Source of the DNA: Dehalococcoidia bacterium
GTDB lineage: Bacteria; Chloroflexota; Dehalococcoidia; JACQUA01
Direction of reading: 5' to 3'
Assembly (NCBI GenBank): GCA_030689845.1
Contig: JAUYHV010000089.1
Coordinates: 1-18,306 of the forward strand
DNA length: 18,306 nucleotides
The first letter of the stretch is position 1. Each line of letters begins with the position of its first letter. The notes beneath the pieces were generated by a model. That model was not told the origin of the DNA. It ran no database searches and worked only from the letters and a program-made list of their open reading frames with translations. Shown here piece after piece: positions 1 to 6,511 of this stretch. The translations under genes and the position numbers were made by a program.

Positions 1-869
1 AACTACTGGCAAAGATTCAGACCGAACAAAGGGCCGGAATATATTCAGCCGACGTTTTCGGGGCAGGCGCTACAACCCTCCTGGCTTCCATGAAACGCGT
101 TGGAGTGCTTGGCAAAGTCAGCCCGACCCTCATCCTGCCGGAAGTAACCGGCGGAAAGTTCTGGATTGGTAACGAGGTGCCCGTCATAGATAAAGACGAC
201 ACTACCTTTCCCATGATCGGGGCTGTCATCAGGACCATCGTTTACAACACCGATATGATAAAAGACGGCGAAATAACGAGCTACATGGACCTGCTGAAAC
301 CCCAGTATAAAGGGAAAATTACCATTAACGACCCCACGGTAACGGGTTCCGGCAACGCGGTTTTTTATCACCTGATATATAACCTCTGGGGAGAGGAAAA
401 AACCACCGATTTCCTGAAAAAGCTGATAACGCAGCAGGAAGCAGTCATCCAGAGGGATAACCGCATTCATACTGAATCTGTGGTCAGGGGTAAATACGCC
501 ATCGGCCTCGCCCCCCTGCCGGACCTTATCAGCGAGTTTACCACCCTGAAAGCGCCCATAAAACTGGCCCTGGTCGAGGAAGATAACCGGATAACCTCGG
601 CTGCAGGCTGTTTTGGTGTGCCGGTAAAATACGCCCATCCCAATGCCGCTGCGGTTTTCATCAACTGGATGCTGAGCAAAGAGGGTCAAACCATGTTTGC
701 CTCCACCTGGGGTAACCCCAGCCTCAGGAAAGACGTTCCTACCACCGGAATGGACCCCCTGGTTATACCCGACCCCAATAAGAAATATTATTTACAGACC
801 GAAGAAGAGGTCAAGTTAAGGGGAGAAGCCCTCACCTGGTCGAAAAAAATTATAGGGTCTCTACAATAA
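1..869 (+). CDS. ABC transporter extracellular substrate-binding protein (5' truncated by window edge)
   Basis: The reading frame is open from base 3 to the TAA at 867-869, so the visible 289 or so residues are the C-terminal majority of a larger protein. The signal peptide or lipobox lies outside the window, and the ATG at 90 is internal. The sequence resembles the family-1/AfuA-FbpA type of periplasmic binding protein. It has a 'YNTDMIKDGEITSYMDLL' segment, then 'KGKITINDP' and 'TGSG', which is the usual hinge and ligand-cleft order (YNT..., W/Y-xDLL-xPxYKGKI...DP...G). Such proteins capture ferric iron, polyamines, sulfonates or organic anions outside the membrane and deliver them to an ABC permease. 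The permease and ATPase genes are not downstream: a terminator follows and the next gene is a UbiD enzyme. The substrate cannot be read from the sequence. A role in importing an aromatic acid for the neighbouring enzymes is only a guess. Confidence 0.8.
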   Translation, partial: LLAKIQTEQRAGIYSADVFGAGATTLLASMKRVGVLGKVSPTLILPEVTGGKFWIGNEVPVIDKDDTTFPMIGAVIRTIVYNTDMIKDGEITSYMDLLKPQYKGKITINDPTVTGSGNAVFYHLIYNLWGEEKTTDFLKKLITQQEAVIQRDNRIHTESVVRGKYAIGLAPLPDLISEFTTLKAPIKLALVEEDNRITSAAGCFGVPVKYAHPNAAAVFINWMLSKEGQTMFASTWGNPSLRKDVPTTGMDPLVIPDPNKKYYLQTEEEVKLRGEALTWSKKIIGSLQ

Positions 870-955
870 TACTTTACCTTTTTCTCAGGGTATAAAAACA
901 CTCTTTTTATCCAGGCTCTGCCGCCGCTGGATACCGGCAGTAACAAAGAAAAACT

Positions 956-990
956 CCGGGGCACGCAAAAACGTGCCCCGGTTTGTTTTT
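956..990 (+). terminator. Intrinsic terminator after the substrate-binding protein gene
   Basis: A perfect 10-bp GC-rich stem, CCGGGGCACG (956-965) with CGTGCCCCGG (972-981), closes a 6-nt loop and is followed directly by TTTGTTTTT. It sits 87 nt after the stop codon. This is a textbook rho-independent terminator and separates the transporter unit from the UbiD gene. Confidence 0.9.
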
Positions 991-1012
991 AAACGATTTA
1001 TCGTGGTTTAAT
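983..1012 (+). promoter_or_regulatory. Possible sigma-70/A promoter for UbiD A
   Basis: TTGTTT (983-988), an 18-nt spacer and TTTAAT (1007-1012) lie just upstream of the UbiD start at 1051. The -35 overlaps the T tract of the preceding terminator. Each box deviates from consensus, so this is a candidate only. Its position between a terminator and a gene start is its main support. Confidence 0.3.
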
Positions 1013-1050
1013 ACTCCTCATCTGCCAGGGAATAATTAAGGAGGCTAAGA

Positions 1051-2487
1051 ATGGACCTGCGATTATTTATCAACCGGTTAGAGGACTTAAATGAACTAAT
1101 AAAAATCGACGGTGCCGACTGGGACGAGGAAATAGGCACCATAACCCAGCTCTCCGACGAGATGGATGGGCCTGCCCTCCTTTTTGACAGTATAAAGGGG
1201 TATCCCAAGGGTTACCGCATAATCAGCAACATGATTTCCCAGGCAAGACGTCTTGCCATTGCCCTGGGGTTGCCCGGAGACCTTCCAAGCGTGGAACTGG
1301 TACGCTGTATAAAACAAAAATTCCAAAATTCCAACCCTGTCGAACCTGTTTTTGTTAAAAGTGGGCCCCTCCTGGAAAATGTATGTGAAGGAAGTGAAAT
1401 AGATCTCCTGAAATTTCCCGCGCCTAAATGGCACCAGCGTGACGGAGGCCGCTATATAGGCACGGGGGACCTGGTCATACAGAAAGATATTAAGAGCGAC
1501 TGGGTGAATGTGGGCACCTACAGGGTTCAACTTCACGACAGTAAAACCGTGGGACTGTACATATCACCCGGGCACCAGGGACGGCTCATAAGAGAGAGCT
1601 ACTGGGCCGAGGGAAAGTCCTGCCCCGTAGCCGTAGCTTTCGGTTCCCACCCCCTGGTGTGGATCCCGTCATTCCTGGGTTTTCCCTGGGGTGTAAGTGA
1701 ATACACCATATCCGGGGCGCTGCTTGGAGAGCCCCTCCAACTGATAAAAGGTAAATATACAGGACTTCCCATTCCCGCCCATGCTGAAATTGTTATCGAG
1801 GGAGACTGTCCTCCCCCGCAGGTCGAGTCCCGTGAAGAAGGTCCCTTCGGCGAATGGACCGGCTACTACGCTTCCGGGGCCCGCCAGGAGGCCGTAATCA
1901 ACGTAAAACGATTAATGTTCCGGAACGACCCTGTCATGGTAGGCGCTCCCAACCTTACACCCCCCGGCAATATAGCTGCCAGCTATGCCATCAGGGCCGG
2001 CAACATCTGGTACGAACTTGAAAAACTCGGTATACCCGGGATTAAAGGCGTATGGCACATGAAGTCCGGCGGGGCAAACTTGCTCTGCGTCATATCTATT
2101 GAACAGAAATATGCCGGACACGCCAAACAGGTTGCCATGGCGGCCATGTCTGGGGCAGAAGGCGCCTACCACGGGCGCTGGGTAATTGTTGTTGACGAAG
2201 ACATCGACCCCAGCCGGGACGAAGAGGTCCTGTGGGCGATGGCTACCCGCTGCGACCCTGCGACAGCGGTTGAAATAATAAACGGGTGCTGGAGCACCCC
2301 CCTTGACCCAACCATTTCTCCCGAAAAAAGGAGTAAGGGTGACTTTACCAACTCCAGGGCGATTGTCCTGGCTACGCGCCCTTATTACTGGAGAAAAGAT
2401 TTCCCCAAACCTATCAGATCCACACGGGAATACCGCGATTCCATTCTAAAGAAATGGCCTGAGGTTTTTTCAAAAGCGAAAAGGTGA
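1051..2487 (+). CDS. UbiD-family prenyl-FMN-dependent (de)carboxylase A
   Basis: The product has 478 residues, the usual UbiD/Fdc length. The ATG is preceded by AAGGAGG at 1038-1044 with 6-nt spacing, which fixes the start. UbiD enzymes reversibly decarboxylate aryl or alpha,beta-unsaturated acids in the cytoplasm using prenylated FMN made by UbiX. The active-site set maps well onto fungal Fdc1: N153 in NVGTYR (metal/prFMN phosphate, N168), R158 (R173), H175 in PGHQG (H191), E217 in SEYTISG (E233), and the EGPFGEWTGYY motif at 263-273, giving E263 and E268 (E277 and E282). The RND-P motif follows at 291-294. All catalytic positions are intact, so the enzyme should be active. The substrate is unknown. 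A CoA ligase, a Mo hydroxylase and a second UbiD in the window suggest aromatic or heteroaromatic acids. It is probably monocistronic: a terminator precedes it and the next gene is convergent. No ubiX gene is in the window. Confidence 0.92.
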   Translation: MDLRLFINRLEDLNELIKIDGADWDEEIGTITQLSDEMDGPALLFDSIKGYPKGYRIISNMISQARRLAIALGLPGDLPSVELVRCIKQKFQNSNPVEPVFVKSGPLLENVCEGSEIDLLKFPAPKWHQRDGGRYIGTGDLVIQKDIKSDWVNVGTYRVQLHDSKTVGLYISPGHQGRLIRESYWAEGKSCPVAVAFGSHPLVWIPSFLGFPWGVSEYTISGALLGEPLQLIKGKYTGLPIPAHAEIVIEGDCPPPQVESREEGPFGEWTGYYASGARQEAVINVKRLMFRNDPVMVGAPNLTPPGNIAASYAIRAGNIWYELEKLGIPGIKGVWHMKSGGANLLCVISIEQKYAGHAKQVAMAAMSGAEGAYHGRWVIVVDEDIDPSRDEEVLWAMATRCDPATAVEIINGCWSTPLDPTISPEKRSKGDFTNSRAIVLATRPYYWRKDFPKPIRSTREYRDSILKKWPEVFSKAKR

Positions 2488-2635
2488 GCCTTCCCCCCGG
2501 ATACCAACAAAATTAATAATTTAAACGCCGCCCCGGTGGGCGAATAATTGACCGACAGCGGATCCACCTGGGATGACATACTAAACAGGCTCAACCTGGT
2601 TCTAATTCAAACCTCAATTAAAAAGCGGAACTCGG

Positions 2636-3448
2636 CTACGGCCAGAGAAGACGTATACCCAAAAACAGGAGAGCCAGGGCAAGTAGTCGAACAATGGTTG
2701 TCCCCCCTACCCTTGAGGAAAACTTTGCCCCTATCTGAGCGCCGATGATAACTCCCGCGCCCAATATTAATGTTTGCTTCCATCCATCGTTAAGGTCTCC
2801 CGCCGCCATATGGGTAAGAGTTCCAAATAAGGCAGTTATAACCAGAATAAAATGCGAGGTGGCCGTGGCGACATGAGGTGGGAAGCCCAGCAAACTTATC
2901 AACAAAGGCACATGGATAACACCACCTCCTATACCCAGAATGCCTGCAATGAATCCTACGGCAAAACTTAAAACAACACCCAGCCTTAAGTCAAAGGAAT
3001 ATTCGTAGGCAAGGCCGGTGTAGTCTACAATATGCCTTTTAGTACCTTCATAAGCTCTAAACAATCGTACAGGAGTTGACTTGGGACGCAGGAATATGTA
3101 AATGGCCATAGCGGTAAGCATAATTCCGAAAACTAACTGGAATAAATTCCGGCTCAGGAAAGAATTTGCAAGGACGCCCAGAATTACACCCGGTATCGTC
3201 GCTACTGAAAAAATCAGGCCGGTCCTGTAATCTATACGCCTCATCCGCTTGTAAGCTATAGTTCCCGACAGCGCATTTAAGAAAACTACCGCAAAAGAGA
3301 TACTGGTAATAGTCCTTGGCAACTCCTGCGGATAAAGATAAAGCAACAGGGGAACAAGTATCACCCCACCCCCAACACCAATAAGGGTACCATAGGCGCC
3401 GATGCCAACACCCATTAAACCCAGTAAAAGTGAAAACAAAAAACCCAT
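2636..3448 (-). CDS. TauE/SafE (DUF81) family membrane exporter
   Basis: This 270-residue, very hydrophobic protein has about eight membrane segments arranged as an internal duplication. Each half carries the family's Gly-rich motif: GVGGGVILVP near residues 24-33 and GIGGGVIHVP near 172-181. A soluble loop of about 35 residues (roughly 120-155) separates the halves. The family includes the sulfoacetate exporter TauE, the sulfite exporter SafE and many uncharacterised organo-anion exporters, and it also occurs beside aromatic-acid and CoA-ligase genes. The ATG at 3448 has no strong Shine-Dalgarno sequence in front of it, but the first membrane segment begins at once, so the start is reasonable. 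The gene is convergent with UbiD A and divergent from the tRNA, so it is probably transcribed alone. Its substrate cannot be stated. An aromatic or sulfonated anion is an inference from position. Confidence 0.88.
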   Translation of the reverse strand: MGFLFSLLLGLMGVGIGAYGTLIGVGGGVILVPLLLYLYPQELPRTITSISFAVVFLNALSGTIAYKRMRRIDYRTGLIFSVATIPGVILGVLANSFLSRNLFQLVFGIMLTAMAIYIFLRPKSTPVRLFRAYEGTKRHIVDYTGLAYEYSFDLRLGVVLSFAVGFIAGILGIGGGVIHVPLLISLLGFPPHVATATSHFILVITALFGTLTHMAAGDLNDGWKQTLILGAGVIIGAQIGAKFSSRVGGTTIVRLLALALLFLGIRLLWP

Positions 3449-3483
3449 GATTTTGCGTTATACTACCATAAAAACCTGCCCTT

Positions 3484-3492
3484 TGCTATAAT
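3484..3492 (+). promoter_or_regulatory. Extended -10 promoter of the tRNA-Ala gene
   Basis: TGC followed by a perfect TATAAT (3487-3492) lies 9 nt before the tRNA's first base. That places the transcription start a few bases before or at the tRNA 5' end. No good -35 box is visible at the right distance, which fits a TGn extended -10 promoter. Confidence 0.6.
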
Positions 3493-3501
3493 TAACTGCC
3501 T

Positions 3502-3577
3502 GGGGATATAGCTCAACTGGGAGAGCGCAGCGTTCGCAACGCTGAGGTCGGGGGTTCGAGTCCCCCTATCTCCACCA
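3502..3577 (+). tRNA. tRNA-Ala (anticodon CGC), CCA encoded
   Basis: A complete 76-nt cloverleaf. The acceptor stem GGGGATA/TATCTCC carries the G3:U70 wobble that is the alanine identity element. The D arm contains AGCTCAACTGGGAGAGC. The anticodon stem CAGCG/CGCTG encloses TTCGCAA, giving anticodon CGC (reads GCG). The T arm has GGGGG-TTCGAGT-CCCCC. Discriminator A and CCA are encoded. No clear terminator follows. An 8-bp inverted repeat AGGGTTAC (3578-3585) / GTAACCCT (3625-3632) starts right after the CCA and may take part in 3' processing. Confidence 0.97.
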
Positions 3578-3710
3578 AGGGTTACTTTAGGCAGAACTTC
3601 ACCCCCCGCTTTCCTCATAATCCCGTAACCCTGTAGGATGTACGTCCCTGTGTTACAGGTCCGGACAACAGAATTTTGTTCAGGCAACTTAATTAGATCG
3701 GAGCGGTGAT

Positions 3711-5408
3711 ATGTCTAAACCAACCCGTTATAGCGACTTAATGGTCAAGGAGTTCTTCAAAAAGAAAGAGTGGCTTCCCTTAACCCTGTTCCAGGTCTGG
3801 GAAAAGAACGCAAAGCGTTATCCTGAAAGGGAAGCCGTTGTCGACGGGAAAAACAGGTACACCTGGCAGGAAGCCAGCGTGGCAATCAACAGGTTTGCCT
3901 TTGCCCTGGTGGAGGCCGGCTTTAAAAAGGACGACGTCCTGGTTCTTCAACTCCCAAATACAGCTGAACTGCCCCTGCTCAGGGTAGCCTGTGAAAAAGC
4001 CGGGGTGATATGTCTGCCCATTTTGCGTAATCTTCGAACAAGAGAGGTTGCGGAAATTATGGGTAGGCTAAAGGTACGGGGGATCGTTTTACCGGGAAAG
4101 TATCGCGGGGTGGATTATTTTGAAATGGCCAACCAGATTAAACCCGAGTTGCCAAGCCTTCAATACATAATGGTACTTGACGATAATGTACCTGATGGCG
4201 CTATTTCAGTGATGCATATACTTCAAGATCCCCTGGAGAAACACCATACGCCTGAAGTCTTAAGCGAAAAGATAACTCAAGAAAAAATATTTGATCAGCA
4301 GAATGAATTTTTTAAATCGACTTGCTATCCACCCCACGAAGTTTCCATGATCAACCACACATCAGGAACCACCGGGTTTCCCAAATTCGTAGAATACTCC
4401 ATGGCAGCCAGGCTTGCTTTGGGACGGGGTTTTGTGAATACTTTTAAACTCACGGAAAATGACGTAATATGCGCCCTTGGTTCGGTGCCGGCTGGTGTGA
4501 ATAACGTTGCCTACTTTGCGGCACCGCAGGCAGCATCCAAAGTGGTGATGCTGAACCATTTTGCAGCTGAGACAGCTTTCAAAATAATTGAAAAAGAAAA
4601 AGTTACTGTAACCTGCGGAGTACCTGCAATGTACACCCTGATGGTAAGGTCTCCTGTAAGAAATGAATACGATTTAAGCTCTGTCAGGTTGTGGTGGTGT
4701 GGTAGTGCTTTTTTACCCTTCTCGCTTGGGGTGGAAGTTGAAGAGAAACTCGGGGCAAAAATTGTGAATGGGATGGGAGCTGTGGATTTCGGGGGTACCA
4801 CGATCGCCGACCCCGATAATCCTTTGGAAAAACGTGTCCTCACAGTGGGTAAACCTCAGTCAGGAACCATAATCAAAATAGTCCACGATAATGGTTCTGA
4901 GGTAGAAAAGGGAGAAATCGGCGAAATATGGGGAACAGGACCAGCCTGCTCCAGTGGGTACTACCAGGACCCGGAGACTACAAGACAAACCTGGACTGAT
5001 GATGGTTGGTTCAGGTCTGGAGATCTTGGCCGTTTAGATGAAGACGGTAATGTAATTATTGTAGGACGGAAAAAAGATGTAATAATCCGCGGCGGCCAGA
5101 ACATATATCCAACCGAAGTAGAGACATTGCTGCTTACACATCCAAGCGTGGCCGATGTAGCGGTAGTCGCAATACCCGACCCGGTAATGGGTGAAAAGGC
5201 ATGCGCCTGCGCAGTCTTAAAACCGGGGATGCCCCTTACTTTTAAGGAAATGGAAAGTTTCCTTAACAATAAGGATATTGCCTTTTACAAGATCCCGGAA
5301 AGGCTGGAGATAATCGAGACCATGCCGACTGTGGGCGGCGGGACAAAAATAGATAAAAAGGTCCTCCGGAAGGACATAATCGATAAATTAAAAAAAATTA
5401 AATCGTGA
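3711..5408 (+). CDS. AMP-forming acyl/aryl-CoA ligase (ANL superfamily)
   Basis: This 565-residue adenylate-forming ligase should activate a carboxylic acid to its acyl-AMP and then its CoA thioester in the cytoplasm. Core motifs are present in order. The ATP P-loop TSGTTGFPK is at 217-225. An A5-like NGMGAVD lies near 353-359. GWFRSGDLG at 432-440 holds the ribose-binding Asp438. The hinge GRKKD is at 452-456, followed by GGQNIYPTEVE. The C-terminal catalytic Lys is K546 in GGTKIDKK. The overall shape is closest to the EntE/benzoate- and cyclohexanecarboxylate-CoA ligase branch, so an aromatic or alicyclic acid is more likely than a long-chain fatty acid, but the exact substrate is not readable. 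GGAG at 3700-3703 precedes the ATG. The gene stands alone between the tRNA and a convergent permease gene. It could activate the acid produced or consumed by the UbiD enzymes (inference). Confidence 0.9.
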   Translation: MSKPTRYSDLMVKEFFKKKEWLPLTLFQVWEKNAKRYPEREAVVDGKNRYTWQEASVAINRFAFALVEAGFKKDDVLVLQLPNTAELPLLRVACEKAGVICLPILRNLRTREVAEIMGRLKVRGIVLPGKYRGVDYFEMANQIKPELPSLQYIMVLDDNVPDGAISVMHILQDPLEKHHTPEVLSEKITQEKIFDQQNEFFKSTCYPPHEVSMINHTSGTTGFPKFVEYSMAARLALGRGFVNTFKLTENDVICALGSVPAGVNNVAYFAAPQAASKVVMLNHFAAETAFKIIEKEKVTVTCGVPAMYTLMVRSPVRNEYDLSSVRLWWCGSAFLPFSLGVEVEEKLGAKIVNGMGAVDFGGTTIADPDNPLEKRVLTVGKPQSGTIIKIVHDNGSEVEKGEIGEIWGTGPACSSGYYQDPETTRQTWTDDGWFRSGDLGRLDEDGNVIIVGRKKDVIIRGGQNIYPTEVETLLLTHPSVADVAVVAIPDPVMGEKACACAVLKPGMPLTFKEMESFLNNKDIAFYKIPERLEIIETMPTVGGGTKIDKKVLRKDIIDKLKKIKS

Positions 5409-5480
5409 TTGGTTTTTTATGCTCCCTGAAAAATTATAAGGGGAATACCATATATCGATAGGGTTAGAAATTATTACCAG

Positions 5481-5499
5481 ACCAGGTAAACTACCTGGT
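5481..5499. terminator. Hairpin between convergent genes, possible weak bidirectional terminator
   Basis: ACCAGGTA (5481-5488) and TACCTGGT (5492-5499) form a perfect 8-bp stem with a 3-nt loop, just at the stop codon of the minus-strand permease and about 75 nt after the ligase stop. Neither side has a strong T run (TATTTCAT on plus, AATAATTTCT on minus), so termination efficiency is uncertain. Confidence 0.45.
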
Positions 5500-6419
5500 T
5501 ATTTCATCAAAACCAGGATGGTCCCTATCACTAACATGGCATTACCCAGCAGCACCCAGCGGCTGAAGCTTTCAAGTTTCCTGTTAAATATGAAGGAGAG
5601 CAGCAACGTCCAGATAGGCATGGTCCGGCTCGCAAGGCTGACCACTATAACGGTCCCATAGCTAAATGCCAGGTATCGAAGCATTTGTGCCATATTCGTG
5701 GTGAAACCGCTTATCATTGCCAGTTTAAATGATTGCTTATCAACTTTGATTATCTCATCCCTGTTTTTCCTGTTAAGCAGTGAAAAACTTACGATGAAAC
5801 TGGCGGCAGTATAGGCGATGAAACTACCAGCAAGGGATGAACCCCCGGCTTCCAGGCCCAGCTTTATAAAAATTGAGCTGCTGCCCCAGAAAAAAGCGGC
5901 CCCCGCTCCAAATAAAATGCCTTTAAAAAAGGTCTTCCGGTCCAGGGAATTTAATTGCCGGGGCGATTTCAGGTCAAAATTCTTGGCATTGTTCGCTTCC
6001 TTCAGTCCCATAATAATAGGGCCTGACAGGGAAAAACATATCCCGAGAATCATAAGGGGGGTGAGGGTTTCTTTAAGTATAGAAATCGCCAGAATAATAC
6101 TGACGATGGCATTAAGGCCGGTCATAATACCCGCCCTGGTTGCGCCGAGAATCTGGTTCGCCCTGTAGCCAAAGGTGCGGCCCATGGCAAAGTGGACTAT
6201 TCCCGAAAGGGCAAAATAAATAATCGCTTTTAAGGTAAACCCGGGTATCTTTAACAAGTCACCGGTAACAAGAGTCAGTAAAAAGAAAAATACCGGACCG
6301 GTAAAGATTGTCAGGGTGGCGATAACATTTGAGCTTACCCTTAGAACGCCCCTCCGGACAAAAATGTTATTTGCGCCGAAAAAAGCCGCATACCCTAAAC
6401 CTAATATTGCACCAAGCAT
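5499..6419 (-). CDS. EamA/DMT-family permease
   Basis: A hydrophobic protein of about 306 residues with ten predicted membrane helices in two homologous halves of five, separated by a charged segment (NAKNFDLKSPRQLNSLDRK). This is the EamA (drug/metabolite transporter) architecture. Family members export amino acids, drugs or metabolites through the cytoplasmic membrane. Recognisable features are the N-terminal LGLGYAAFFGANNIFVRRG helix and the end-of-half helices TLTPLMILGICFSLSGPIIM and WVLLGNAMLVIGTILV. I start it at the ATG at 6419, where the first helix begins. A TTG at 6455 would add 12 residues, and neither has a convincing ribosome binding site. The gene lies 92 nt or less downstream of the P-type ATPase on the same strand with only a tiny hairpin (6495-6511) between, so co-transcription is likely. 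Its substrate is unknown. Confidence 0.87.
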   Translation of the reverse strand: MLGAILGLGYAAFFGANNIFVRRGVLRVSSNVIATLTIFTGPVFFFLLTLVTGDLLKIPGFTLKAIIYFALSGIVHFAMGRTFGYRANQILGATRAGIMTGLNAIVSIILAISILKETLTPLMILGICFSLSGPIIMGLKEANNAKNFDLKSPRQLNSLDRKTFFKGILFGAGAAFFWGSSSIFIKLGLEAGGSSLAGSFIAYTAASFIVSFSLLNRKNRDEIIKVDKQSFKLAMISGFTTNMAQMLRYLAFSYGTVIVVSLASRTMPIWTLLLSFIFNRKLESFSRWVLLGNAMLVIGTILVLMK

Positions 6420-6511
6420 GGCGTAAATTCTGTCATATCCAGGGGTAAAAAGCAATACCGTTCAGGCAAGTCAGCTAATAATTGGCACACCAAGCATTTC
6501 CGGCAGAAATG

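Noticed and set aside
45..689. Minus-strand frame of 214 codons under the substrate-binding protein
   Set aside because: It is a shadow frame of a gene with clear family motifs on the plus strand and has no start signal.
2548..2748. Short plus-strand frame after UbiD A
   Set aside because: It overlaps the 3' end of the TauE/SafE gene on the other strand, has no ribosome binding site and shows no recognisable composition.
3502..3577. Genomic island attachment site at the tRNA gene
   Set aside because: No integrase gene and no second copy of the tRNA 3' end were seen in the window.
3463..3687. Minus-strand frame across the tRNA encoding a GDRGTRTPDL-type peptide
   Set aside because: This is the classic spurious peptide from the antisense strand of a tRNA gene. 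The tRNA cloverleaf is complete, so no protein is called.
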